Shown: piece by piece, positions 52,646-61,726 of the stretch
How the letters are laid out: every line of letters begins with the position of its first letter
Position numbering within the stretch: position 1 is the first letter of the stretch
From: Pararhodobacter sp.
GTDB taxonomy: Bacteria > Pseudomonadota > Alphaproteobacteria > Rhodobacterales > Rhodobacteraceae
Reading direction: 5' to 3'
Assembly (NCBI RefSeq): GCF_034676545.1
Contig: NZ_JAUCBZ010000015.1
Span: 2,759,001 to 2,823,000 of the forward strand
Length of the DNA stretch: 64,000 nt
Made by a program: the position numbers and the translations under genes
The notes under the pieces: model-generated
Database searches by the model: none
What the model was told of the DNA's origin: nothing
The model's input: the letters and a program-made list of their open reading frames with translations, nothing else

Positions 52646-53810
52646 CTTCTGCGTGGAGATCTACAGCCATATGTCCTCTTGTCTCGTGCTGGGCGATGGC
52701 GCGCAATTCGGGCCGCTCGAGCCAGCGCAGCAGATCGTCATTCGCGGCGCCGTATCCGTCCGGAAGAGCCGCTGACATGCGCGAGGGTGGCGCTCCGGCT
52801 CGGAGTCGCCTGGCAATCGTCGAGAAGGCATCTCGCAGGGAAACATCGTCCTTGGTCCGATACATCCCGGCCATGAGTTTCGCCGCATCGATCACGGTAC
52901 TTCGCCAGGCACCGGCGCTGTCATCCCCACGGCTGAGGCCACTTCGCAGCGAGGAAAGCCCACCAATCGCGTCGGCCACGGTTCGCTTTGGACCGGCAAC
53001 GACGATGCTCGTTCCGGATGCATCTGCGGCAAGGTCTGACCGGATTCCGACAATGATCACCCGATGCCGGCGCTGCGGTACGCCAAAATCCTCGGTCCGC
53101 ACGATAAAGTCCGAAGGCCGGGTGGCTTCCTGAAGGCTGGCCTTGCCATCTTCCACCCGGATTGCCCTGAGTTCGTAAAGGTGCACGCCGCCGGTGCCGA
53201 GCGAGGACAGGTCTTCCATCAGCAACTCGAAAACAAGGCGGCTCTCGACCGTCGAAGAGAGCATTCCCTTGACGTTTTCCATCACGAAAGCGGCCGGGCG
53301 CAAGCGATCCAGCACGCTGATGTACTCGCGAAACAGATAGTGCCTCGCATCGTCCTCCGGCACGTAGCCCTGCTTGCCCCTGGACCTGGCTCTTCCGACA
53401 AGTGAATAGGCCTGACAGGGTGGGCCTCCGATCAGGATTGTTTCATCAAAGCCCCGGCGCAACCGCGCGATCGCTTCGTCTGTGGCAGTTCTGGCGGCTT
53501 CGGTGCCAAGCTCGAGGCAGCGCGCCTCTTCGGTCGCAATCCGCCAGGTTTCGGCATCCACCGTGGCCCAGTCTGGCTCGGCGATCAGACCGGCGTGGAA
53601 GTCGATGAACGGCTGCGGAAGTTCGCCGTGCTTCGCGCGATATTCCCGCAGGAACGCGCGAAGGGTCAGGGTCTGATGGGCTGATGACTCCTTCTCGACC
53701 GAAATGCCGATGTGGAAGGGGCGATGCCCGTCGAGCGCGAAAGAGGCAAACCCCTCGCCCAGCCCGCCGGGACCGGCAAAAAGATCAACGATGCCGAAAG
53801 TGGCAGGCAA
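52626..53810 (-). pseudogene. dcm: DNA cytosine-C5 methyltransferase, 3' truncated
   Basis: Motif I LFAGPGGLGEGF, motif IV GGPPCQAYSLVG (catalytic Cys), motif VI ENVKGM and motif VIII QRRHRVIIVGI are intact. The frame then reaches HETRGHMAVDLH and ends as AEVSRIDG in IS21 sequence. Full-length relatives continue with RYLF and finish with motif IX and a GNAVPP-type motif X, which are lost, so target recognition and catalysis are probably abolished. Start set at TTG 53810 behind CAGGAG; longer upstream starts would overlap vsr. Divergent from vsr. Confidence 0.82.
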
Positions 53811-53819
53811 ATCAGGCTC

Positions 53820-53849
53820 CTGACGAATTGCATTCGTCCGGTGTATACT
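53820..53849 (+). promoter_or_regulatory. vsr/dcm intergenic promoter with palindrome
   Basis: CTGACG and TATACT with an 18-base spacer form a candidate promoter for vsr. The spacer region carries the perfect palindrome ACGAAT-TGC-ATTCGT (53823-53837), a possible operator. The 67-base gap must hold promoters for both divergent genes. Confidence 0.4.
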
Positions 53850-53877
53850 AGGTTCAGGATTGAACGCCAGGAGGCAA

Positions 53878-54345
53878 GTGATCGATATCGTAGACCAGCA
53901 GACCCGGTCCCGCATGATGTCCGGGATCAAAGGCAAAAATACCAGGCCCGAACTGGCGCTCCGCCGGGCGATACATGCCCGCGGCTTCCGTTATCGGTTA
54001 CATGCCACCGACGTTCTTGGGCGGCCAGACCTCGTTTTCCCGAAGCACAACGCGGTCGTCTTTGTGCACGGCTGCTTCTGGCACCGCCATGCGGAGTGTC
54101 GCTTCACGACGATCCCGTCCACTCGACCGGAGTTCTGGCAGACGAAGTTCGAGGCGAATGTGGCGCGGGACAGTGCCGTGCGCGGCGCACTGCTCGCGGC
54201 CGGATGGCGCGTTTCGACGGTCTGGGAATGTGCGGTCAGGAAACCGCAACAGGTTGAAGTGGCTGCCAATCTTCTCGCTGCCTGGCTAGGCGACGGCGCT
54301 TCTGAATTCGAGATCGGTGAAACGAAAGTGGTCGCCGAGGGATGA
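53878..54345 (+). CDS. vsr: Very short patch repair endonuclease (Vsr)
   Basis: The 155-residue T:G mismatch endonuclease repairs deaminated 5-methylcytosine. SRMMSGIKGKNTRPELALRR, GRPDLVFPKHNAVVFVHGCF and WHRHAEC give the catalytic Asp, the zinc-binding His/Cys cluster and the mismatch-recognition aromatics. GTG start (MIDIVDQQTRSRMM) is family-like, with AGGAGG only 3 bases before it. It normally accompanies a cytosine methyltransferase; here the partner gene is broken. The 283 bases downstream, to the tRNA-Ser, contain no recognisable gene. Confidence 0.93.
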   Translation: MIDIVDQQTRSRMMSGIKGKNTRPELALRRAIHARGFRYRLHATDVLGRPDLVFPKHNAVVFVHGCFWHRHAECRFTTIPSTRPEFWQTKFEANVARDSAVRGALLAAGWRVSTVWECAVRKPQQVEVAANLLAAWLGDGASEFEIGETKVVAEG

Positions 54346-54628
54346 GGCGCTTCGAGACGCTCAGGTTTCCGATTTGCGGCGCAACAGACCCAGTCGCGAC
54401 CCCCATCCAACTCAGATTTCCAAACCGAAAAATACATTAAAAACCGGCGGCTTACAAGCTATTCACCGAAATGGCACAGGCAACAGGTCCGGAGAATATC
54501 GGCCCCGAGAGAACGCTTCCAAGCTTCCTGACGCCTAGACAGGTGAACAGCCCGCTTCGCATAACCCTTGAAAACAAAGAGAAATTCTGACCGCAGCCGG
54601 ATCGGGAGAACGCTTTCGCGGGGGCAAG

Positions 54629-54718
54629 TGGCGGAGCGAGAGGGATTCGAACCCTCGAGACGGTTCCCCGCCTACACACTTTCCAGGCGTGCGCCTTCGA
54701 CCACTCGGCCACCGCTCC
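54629..54718 (-). tRNA. tRNA-Ser (anticodon GGA)
   Basis: The reverse complement gives a 90-base tRNA with acceptor GGAGCGG, anticodon stem CACGC/GTGTG with loop CTGGAAA (anticodon GGA, codon UCC), a long variable arm, T loop TTCGAAT and an encoded CCA end. It lies within the mobile region and could be an integration target, though no repeated tRNA end was seen nearby. Confidence 0.96.
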
Positions 54719-55021
54719 GTTGGCGAAGCCATAACGCGGGTGGGGGGCGGGGTGCAAGGGGCTAACGGTGTTGGCCGGAAATTCCCTCGGGTGGGTCGAT
54801 TGAACGTCACGGGATTGCATGCGTACTGGCAAGGATCGTCAGGCGGAATTTCAGATGGACGCTTGCGCGTTGGGAACGAGCCATCGTGGATTGGCAATCT
54901 CCCCCCTTTTATCGGGGTGCATTCAGAGAACCAACGCGGCAATTTTTCAGTTTCTGGGCGGGTGTGATGCCGCCGATTCCCGTGTTGGGACGATCGTTGC
55001 TCCAAGTCCAGCGTCATTGCG
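54719..55021. other. Non-coding stretch downstream of the tRNA-Ser 5' end
   Basis: No reading frame with recognisable product, no hairpin with T-run and no repeat was found here. It should contain the minus-strand promoter of tRNA-Ser; no clear hexamers were identified. Confidence 0.5.
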
Positions 55022-55073
55022 TGAACCGCCCCGGCTTTACCGGAGGGTGATGTGTTGAACAACAGGCGACCAT
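55022..55073 (+). mobile_element. Solo end fragment of an IS related to the complete IS3-family element
   Basis: About 52 bases match the end of the complete IS at 49206 (one mismatch in the first 26 bases, a few more to GCGACCAT, which encodes the transposase C-terminus MVA). Sequence identity stops there and a different IS relic follows. Confidence 0.75.
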
Positions 55074-55084
55074 GGACATGCGGG

Positions 55085-55600
55085 TGGCTTCAGGGATGAC
55101 CCCTCACGGTGTGCAAATGCAGGAAACACACGCCGAAGCCCAGGTCGTGCAAGGCTTGGTTAGCCTGATCAGCAGATCGGCGTTCACCGCGTTAACCATC
55201 TTGCTGAGCCCGAAGGCCCGGCAGGTCAGCGTAACGCTGACCCAATGACGTGACACCGCCCTTTCGGCCATCCCGCAACGCCGAGACGGCCGCGTCACTC
55301 TTTTCCAAGGGCCTGCTCTGGCTCAATCGCACCGGTGTCCGCCACCTTCGCGGTTCCGCAGATCGGCCGGCGTGCTGAGGGCCGCAAACATCCGCGTCAG
55401 GCGCCAGTTCTCGTTCGGCGCGGCACGCGGACCCATGGCGATTGCGCGTCACTCCGTCGCCTGCATCTGACTGACCATCGACGCATCCATCCCGCGGTTT
55501 TTCCAACGCCACTTGTACGACGACGCGCCGCCCATGCCATGCTCACGGAACAGATCGACCACCAGCACACCGCCTTCAGCCTCCCGCCGGATCGCGGGAC
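55085..55600 (-). pseudogene. Degenerate IS3-family transposase (second type)
   Basis: Broken minus-strand frames read, in order, an OrfA-like HTH (VVDLFREHGMGGASSYKW...RGMDASMVSQMQATE), then ENWRLTRMFAALSTPADL, then an OrfB-like start (MAERAVSRHWVSVTLTCRAF, then ADLLIRLTKPCTTWA). Stops and shifts interrupt them, and the catalytic core is missing. This type differs from the complete IS at 49206. It is an old, inactive relic upstream of the lipid transport operon. Confidence 0.7.
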
Positions 55601-55804
55601 TCTGCGCCTCGGTGTTTCTCCCTTTTTATCGGACTCACCTCATCCATCTTGTCGAGGAAACGCTACGTCCGCAGCCCCTCGCTGTCAGGGGAATTGCCCA
55701 AAAATCAGCGTATCAAAGACCGCCAGAGAGCCATTTGCTTTACTTTGCACAACACCTCTGGTCTACGGCGTGTGCAGCTTGTCCTCAAACGATTCTGCGC
55801 TGGA

Positions 55805-56950
55805 ATGGAGCCCGTGACAGTGCTGTCAAGCCTTGACCCCGAGATTGCAATCGTCACCGAGGCTGGTTCCACGTCGGTGGCAATCAGCGGGCCGGTGACG
55901 ATTTATACGATCAGCGCGATCGAACCCCGGTTTGCAAATCTGCCGCAAGGTCATGCCGTTATCGTGGATATGCAGCATGTCACGCGGCTGGATACGGCCG
56001 GGGCGTGGTTGATGATCGGCCTGAAGGCCAGAATCGAAGGCGGCGGGGACAGATTCGAGATTTCGGGGCTTTCTGCGGAAACGCAAAGTCTGCTGGAGGG
56101 CGTTGAGCGGGCGATGCCAAGCCCTGAACCCGTCGTTGAACCGCGCAGAACGCTTGCTGATCGGGTGGCGATTGTGGGCAAAGCCGTGGTCGGCGGCGTC
56201 GGGTTGATCCTGAACCTGATCGGTTTTTTCGGCATGTTTCTGTCGCGCCTTGCCCGCGCGCTGCGCCATCCGCGTGAATTCCGGCTGACGTCGCTGGTGC
56301 ACCATTGTCAGGAAGTCGGGCTGAAAGCGGTGCCGATTGTCGCGCTCATGGCGTTTCTGATCGGCGTGGTGCTGGCGTTTCAAGGAGCGTCGCAGCTGCG
56401 GCAATTCGGGGCCGAGGTGTTTGTCGTCGACCTCATCGCGGTCTCCATTCTGCGGGAACTCGGCATCCTGCTGACCTCGATCATCGTGGCGGGCCGGACC
56501 GCGTCGGCGTTCACCGCCGCCATTGGCTCGATGAAGATGCGCGAAGAGATCGACGCGATGCGCACCCTGGGCCTCGATCCGGCGATGAACCTGTTTGTGC
56601 CGCGGATTCTGGCGCTGCTCCTGATGCTGCCAATTCTGGGGTTGATCGCCAACCTCGCCGGGTTGTTTGGCGGCGCACTGATGGCCTGGATCGAGTTGGG
56701 CATTTCTCCGGCGATGTTCCAGACGCGACTGGTCGAAGGCACCGATGTGAACCATTTTCTGGCCGGTTTGATCAAGGCGCCGGTGTTCGCGCTGATCATC
56801 GGTGTGATCGGTTGCCATTCGGGAATGCAGGTCAAGAGCAACGCCGAATCCCTGGGCCAGATGACCTCGAAAGCCGTCGTCGCCGCGATTTTCTCGGTGA
56901 TCGTCGCCGACGCGGCGTTCTCGGTCTTTTTTGCGCAGATCGGGTTTTGA
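55805..56950 (+). CDS. MlaE-type ABC permease with N-terminal STAS domain
   Basis: The 381-residue protein has, at residues ~1-105, a STAS-like domain (PVTIYTISAIEPRF; MQHVTRLDTAGAWLMIGL). From ~120 it is an MlaE permease with VALMAFLIGVVLAFQGA, VAGRTASAFTAAIGSMKM and a conserved EEIDAMRTLGLDP coupling loop. It is predicted to move phospholipids between inner and outer membranes with the ATPase, MCE protein and lipoprotein encoded next. The frame is open 52 codons upstream into the IS relic; the ATG at 55805 is used, without a strong ribosome binding site. Confidence 0.92.
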   Translation: MEPVTVLSSLDPEIAIVTEAGSTSVAISGPVTIYTISAIEPRFANLPQGHAVIVDMQHVTRLDTAGAWLMIGLKARIEGGGDRFEISGLSAETQSLLEGVERAMPSPEPVVEPRRTLADRVAIVGKAVVGGVGLILNLIGFFGMFLSRLARALRHPREFRLTSLVHHCQEVGLKAVPIVALMAFLIGVVLAFQGASQLRQFGAEVFVVDLIAVSILRELGILLTSIIVAGRTASAFTAAIGSMKMREEIDAMRTLGLDPAMNLFVPRILALLLMLPILGLIANLAGLFGGALMAWIELGISPAMFQTRLVEGTDVNHFLAGLIKAPVFALIIGVIGCHSGMQVKSNAESLGQMTSKAVVAAIFSVIVADAAFSVFFAQIGF

Positions 56951-57756
56951 TGATGTCTGACACACCTTCAGATGCCGTGATTTCGGTGCGCGGGCTGCGC
57001 AATCAGTTTGGCACGCATGTCGTGCATGACAATCTGGATCTTGATGTCAGCCGTGGCGAAATCCTGGGTGTGGTGGGTGGCTCGGGCACGGGGAAATCCG
57101 TCTTGCTGCGCACCATTGCCGGGTTGCAGCGCCCTGCCCTTGGCCACATCACCGTGCTGGGCACCGATCTGAGTACGGCAAGCGAGGATGCGCGCAAAGC
57201 CATCGAGGCCCGTTGGGGCGTGATGTTCCAGGACGGCGCGTTGTTTTCGTCGCTGACCGTGCGCGAAAACGTCGAGGTGCCGATGCGCGCCGTTCCCGGC
57301 CTGTCGCCGGCGACCGCGCGCGCGCTGGCCGATCTGAAGATCTCGATGGTGGGCCTGCCCTATCTGGCCGGCGACAAATACCCGTCCGAATTGTCTGGCG
57401 GGATGCGCAAACGTGCTGGGCTTGCACGCGCACTGGCCCTGGACCCTGAGATCGTGTTCCTTGACGAGCCGACCGCGGGCCTCGATCCGATTGGTGCCGC
57501 AGATTTCGATCAGCTGATCAAGGGCCTGAGCCGCTCACTTGGCCTGACGGTGTTTTTGGTGACTCACGATCTGGATACGCTTCATGCTATATGCGACAAA
57601 ATCGCCGTTCTGTCCGAGCGCAAAGTGCTGGTAACCGGCACCATGCGCGAAATGCTGAGTGTCGATCACCCTTGGGTGCATAGTTACTTCCACGGACCGC
57701 GCGCGCGTGCCGCACTGGACCACGCTGATGGCTTTGCCGCCAAGAAGGACATTTGA
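56950..57756 (+). CDS. MlaF-type ABC transporter ATPase
   Basis: The 268-residue ATPase has Walker A GGSGTGKS, Q-loop GVMFQDGALFSSLTV, signature LSGGMRKRAGLARAL, Walker B EIVFLDEPTAGLDP and switch VTHDLDTL. The FQDGALFSSLTV stretch is typical of Mla/Ttg2A ATPases. The ATG overlaps the permease stop (TGATG). It powers lipid transport with the STAS-permease; the MCE gene begins immediately after its stop codon. Confidence 0.94.
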   Translation: MMSDTPSDAVISVRGLRNQFGTHVVHDNLDLDVSRGEILGVVGGSGTGKSVLLRTIAGLQRPALGHITVLGTDLSTASEDARKAIEARWGVMFQDGALFSSLTVRENVEVPMRAVPGLSPATARALADLKISMVGLPYLAGDKYPSELSGGMRKRAGLARALALDPEIVFLDEPTAGLDPIGAADFDQLIKGLSRSLGLTVFLVTHDLDTLHAICDKIAVLSERKVLVTGTMREMLSVDHPWVHSYFHGPRARAALDHADGFAAKKDI

Positions 57757-59497
57757 GTGGAAACGAAAGCCAACTACGTTCTTATCGGTCTCTTTACGAT
57801 TGCCGGGCTCGTTGGAATTCTGGGCTTCTTCTTGTGGTTTGCGCAGGTCCAGCTGGACCGCCAATTCGCCTATTACGACGTGCGCTTCGCGTCGGTCTCG
57901 GGGTTGAGCAACGCCTCGGACGTGCGGTTCAGCGGCCTGCCCGTCGGTCAGGTCGTCGATGTGCGCCTGTCGTCGGATGGCGACGGCACCATCACCGTGC
58001 GACTCGAGGTATCAGCCGACACGCCGGTTCGCACGGACAGCCTTGCAACCATTAAATCGCAGGGTGTGACCGGCGTGTCGTTTGTCGGCATCAGCCCCGG
58101 CACACCAACCGCGCCTTTGTTGCTCGCACCCGAGGACGGCGCAGTGCCCGTTATCGAGGCCGGGCGGTCGATGCTGCAAACACTGTCCGAGGACGCGCCC
58201 GAATTGGTGAGCGAGACGCTGCGCGTGGTCGAGGGCATCGGCAATCTGCTCAGCGACGACAACCGGCTGCGGATTGACAACATCCTGACGAATGCCGAAA
58301 GCGCCTCGGAGGAGCTGGCCTCAACCCTGCGCACGTTTGCCGGGGTGGCCGGAACCGTCGACCAATTTGCCGAGCAAATCAACCGGTTCAACACCACGCT
58401 GGACACGGTCACCACCAGTTTGACCGGCGTGTTGGGGACCGCAGACGAGGCCATCGAGTTCGATCCGGGTTCTGGCAACACAATCCACCGTGCTGGTGGA
58501 CAATGGCACCGTCGCCATCGGCTCGGTGCAAACCGCCGTGGCCGAGGCCGAGCGCTATATCGCCGAGGATCTGACGCAGGTGACCACCACCATCCGAACC
58601 ACCTTGGTCGATATGAATGCGCAACTGGCGGCACTGAGAACCGACGCGGGTGCGCTCATGAGCACCCTCGACACCACCGGCCAAACCGCCACCGCACGCC
58701 TGACCGAAGCGCAGGCGTTGTTCGTGCAGGCCAACACCTTGATGGCCGGGCTGGCGGAAACCGTGGCTTCGTTCGGCGGGGTTGCCACGCGCATCGACGG
58801 CTTGATCGAAACCGATGCGGCACCGCTGCTGGCCGAATCCCGGGTCGCCATTGCCGAAACGACCGAGGTGATCCGGGCGGTCAGCGCCCTGACACAGACC
58901 GAATTGCCGGCAACCATGACCAACATCCAAGCTGCGGTCGAAAACGCGCGCGCGGTAATCGACACGCTGGGCAGTACCCTGACAACCGCCGTCGGGGGCG
59001 TGGGGGATGTTATCTCGGCGGCCGAGACCACGTTGACGCAGGTTACCACCACCTTCAGCGACGCCAACCAGACCCTGACCGCCATCAACAGTGCCCTCGA
59101 AGTGGGCGAGCGGACCTTGGCCGCCGCCGAACGCAGTTTTGTCGGGGCTGATCGTTTCCTGAACGAAGATATCGCGGGCTTGATGACCGAATTGCAAACC
59201 ACGGTGCAGGGCTTGAACGTGGCCGTGGGTCAGGTTTCCGCGGATTTGCCGGACATCACCGCCAATCTGCGCGCCGCCGGACAATCGGCCTCGGACACGT
59301 TTGCCCAAATCCAAACGCTGGTCACATCCTCGTCCCCGGCGGTTCAGGAATTTGCCGCAACCGGCCTGCCGCTCTATACACGGCTGGCTCAGGAAACCCG
59401 CGAATTGATCGGAAACCTTGATCAACTCACCCAGCAAATTTCGCGCTCTCCGGCCCGGTTTTTCCTGAGCCAAGACGTTCCGGAATTCAGAAGGTAA
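57757..59497 (+). pseudogene. MCE-family lipid-binding protein (MlaD-like), single-base frameshift
   Basis: GTG start directly after the ATPase stop. It has an N-terminal membrane anchor (YVLIGLFTIAGLVGILGFFLWF), an MCE domain (VRFASVSGLSNASDVRFSGLPVGQV) and then a long helical, Thr/Ala-rich coiled-coil region. The first frame is correct to TADEAI near 58455. The protein continues in another frame from VLATQSTVLVDNG to RFFLSQDVPEFRR at 59497. One extra base between 58456 and 58471 (for example the G of ATCGAG) accounts for it. Repaired length is 579 residues. True mutation or sequence error. Confidence 0.88.
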
Positions 59498-59504
59498 GAC
59501 CCAG

Positions 59505-60140
59505 ATGACCCATGTTTCGACGATCAAAGCCATCCTCCTGGCGGTTTGCCTGCCGCTTTTGGCCGGGTGCAGCGCGATTTCCGCGATCAGCGACGCAACC
59601 ACGCCGTTGAATGTCTTTGAACTGCGCGTGCCGCCCGAATTGCCGGTCTGGCAAAATCGTGCGCTGCAGCGCGACGTCGTGATCGAGCTTCCCACATCGG
59701 GCGGCGCTTTGGCGACGGATCGCATCATGGTCCGCCCAAGCCCCCTGCAAGCGCAATATCTGCCCGAAGTTCGGTGGAGCGAGCCGACACCCGTCATGGT
59801 TCAGACCTTGATGCTACGCACCTTGGATGCCACGCAGGGTTTGCGCTATGTCGGTCGCCGCCCGCTTGGAGCCAGCGGTGACTTTGCCATCGTCAGCGAG
59901 CTTGTCGATTTTCACGCCGTGTTGGCGCCCGAAAGCGACGCCGCAACCGTCGAGGTCCGTCTGATCGCGCGTGTGGTGCGCGAATCCGATGTGCGGATCG
60001 TCGCCTCACGCACATTTACCGCCAGCGTCCCCGTTGCCTCCAGCGAAACAGCGACGCTGGTGGACGGGTTCGATGCCGCCGTCGCGCAGGTGATGACCGA
60101 GTTTGCGGGCTGGGCACTCACGGCAGTCCGCGCGTATTGA
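59505..60140 (+). CDS. ABC-type transport auxiliary lipoprotein (PqiC/DUF330-like)
   Basis: The 211-residue lipoprotein has a signal peptide with lipobox LLAGC (Cys near residue 23). The mature part has alternating strand/helix sequence ending in a helical AAVAQVMTEFAGWAL. This family accompanies MCE transporters and is thought to anchor or extend the lipid conduit at the outer membrane. It is the last gene of the operon, seven bases after the MCE gene. Confidence 0.88.
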   Translation: MTHVSTIKAILLAVCLPLLAGCSAISAISDATTPLNVFELRVPPELPVWQNRALQRDVVIELPTSGGALATDRIMVRPSPLQAQYLPEVRWSEPTPVMVQTLMLRTLDATQGLRYVGRRPLGASGDFAIVSELVDFHAVLAPESDAATVEVRLIARVVRESDVRIVASRTFTASVPVASSETATLVDGFDAAVAQVMTEFAGWALTAVRAY

Positions 60141-60325
60141 GCCACGCGTAGCAGGCCCGCGCGCCGCGGCGCTTGCGGCAACATCCGTGACCTGCGGCCG
60201 GTCGCGTCTGTCATCATTGCCAGTATGGTCTTTGGATGCTCCGGCTGCTGCCCGCAACCGTCGCGCCTGCGTGGACCCGGATCAACTTTATCCGCCCGCG
60301 CACACGCAGGGCGTTGCCTTCCTAT

Positions 60326-60344
60326 TTCAGAACGCTATTCTGAA
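60326..60344. promoter_or_regulatory. Palindromic candidate operator for the IclR-family gene
   Basis: TTCAGAA-CGCTA-TTCTGAA is a perfect 7-bp inverted repeat, 51 bases before the IclR-type regulator start. Position and symmetry suit autoregulation; no second copy was noticed before the downstream genes. Confidence 0.5.
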
Positions 60345-60394
60345 GGCCGGAACAAACCGCGAGCCGCGCAGCGACCCAAGCACCGGAGCCCCCG

Positions 60395-61198
60395 TTGACT
60401 GACCTCGAAACCGAGACAGACACGCTGGACGACACCAGCGATCCGAAATTTGTCACGGCGCTGTCGCGTGGACTGGCGCTGCTGCGGTGTTTTCGCGAAA
60501 ACGAGCTTTACCTTTCCAATCATAGCTTTACGGCGCGCACCGGTCTGCCCAAGGCAACCGTGACCCGGCTGACCTATACCTTGTGCAAGCTTGGATATCT
60601 GGTTCAGGCCGAACCCGGTGGCGCCTATCGTCTGGGACCGGGCGTTCTGGCGCTTGGCTATGGGGTGATCGCCGGGATGGAATTGAAGGACCGCGCTCAA
60701 CTGGAATTGGCCGAGGTCTGTCGCGGCGACAACCCCCATGTCGCGGCGGCGCTGGGCGAGCGCTGCGGCCAATCCATGGTCTATCTGGCAACCCACCGCA
60801 CCCCCAATTCCGTGGCCATGGTGTTCCATATCGGGGCGCAGTTGCCGCTTTTCCACAGTGCAATCGGGCGCGCAAATCTGATGGGGTTGCCCGAAGACAG
60901 GCAGGATCGTCTGCTCGACGACGCGCTGCGCGTCGCCGATGCGGAGGAACAACAACGCCTGAAAGCGAGCCTTCGACGCGCGCGCGACGATTTCGCGCGC
61001 TACGGGTTCTGCACCTCGTTCGGCGAATGGCGCACCGAGATCAACGGCGTCGCCGTCTTGGTGAAACCTGCGCAATCCGGGTCGATCTACGCCATGAATG
61101 TGGGTGGATTTGCGTTTTTGACCCCCGCCGAATCCCTCATCGACTGCTACGCACCGCGATTGCTTCGCGCCGCGCAGACCCTCAGCCTTGGATCTTGA
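60395..61198 (+). CDS. IclR-family transcriptional regulator
   Basis: The 267-residue regulator has an N-terminal winged HTH (ALSRGLALLRCF; FTARTGLPKATVTRLTYTL) and a C-terminal GAF-like effector domain with FHIGAQLPLFHSAIGRANLM and YGFCTSFGEWRTEINGVAV. TTG start with CGGAG upstream is the best available. It sits three bases before a thioesterase gene and upstream of beta-oxidation genes, so it probably responds to an aromatic or fatty acid or its CoA ester. Effector unknown. Confidence 0.92.
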   Translation: MTDLETETDTLDDTSDPKFVTALSRGLALLRCFRENELYLSNHSFTARTGLPKATVTRLTYTLCKLGYLVQAEPGGAYRLGPGVLALGYGVIAGMELKDRAQLELAEVCRGDNPHVAAALGERCGQSMVYLATHRTPNSVAMVFHIGAQLPLFHSAIGRANLMGLPEDRQDRLLDDALRVADAEEQQRLKASLRRARDDFARYGFCTSFGEWRTEINGVAVLVKPAQSGSIYAMNVGGFAFLTPAESLIDCYAPRLLRAAQTLSLGS

Positions 61199-61201
61199 CC
61201 T

Positions 61202-61633
61202 ATGCCCGACAACGCCCCGCCCAACATCGAAGGAAGCACCGGGTACATGGCCCATCTCGGCGTCCATCGGACCGCGTGCTCTGACGGTTTCGCACGCTTC
61301 GAGCTTGATATCGGGCCACAGCATTTGAACCTGCGCGGCATTCCGCATGGCGGGGTCTATGCGTCGATCCTCGATTCCGCGCTGGGATCGTCGGGCTGTT
61401 GGGACAGCGCAACGGAAACCTATTTTCCGTCGGTCACGCTGAACCTGAACATCAGCTATCTGTCGCCATTGCAGGGCACACATTTGATTTGCGAGGCCCG
61501 GCGCGTGGGCGGTGGCAAGTCGATCTACTTTTCCGAAGGTGAAGTGCGCGATGACACGGGCGCAGTGCTTGCGCGCGCCTCTGGCACGTTTAAACTGATG
61601 TCGCGACGCAAAGCCCCGACACCAGAGACTTAG
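61202..61633 (+). CDS. PaaI-family (hotdog) thioesterase
   Basis: The 143-residue single hotdog-fold acyl- or aryl-CoA thioesterase has the PaaI-like active-site segment GIPHGGVYASILDSALGSSG and strand motif VTLNLNISYLSPL. It likely releases CoA from stalled intermediates of the pathway governed by the adjacent IclR regulator. Three-base spacing to the regulator indicates co-transcription. Confidence 0.9.
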   Translation: MPDNAPPNIEGSTGYMAHLGVHRTACSDGFARFELDIGPQHLNLRGIPHGGVYASILDSALGSSGCWDSATETYFPSVTLNLNISYLSPLQGTHLICEARRVGGGKSIYFSEGEVRDDTGAVLARASGTFKLMSRRKAPTPET

Positions 61634-61726
61634 CAACACGATTTGACGAACAGGCGCGGCCCTTTCAGCAAGAATGGCCCGGCAGTTCCCGCCCCCTCTT
61701 AGATGACTCGGCTGAAAGGATAATTC

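Noticed and set aside
54629..55804. tRNA-Ser as attachment site of a genomic island
   Set aside because: No direct repeat of the tRNA 3' end was seen elsewhere in the island, and the IS elements alone explain its structure.
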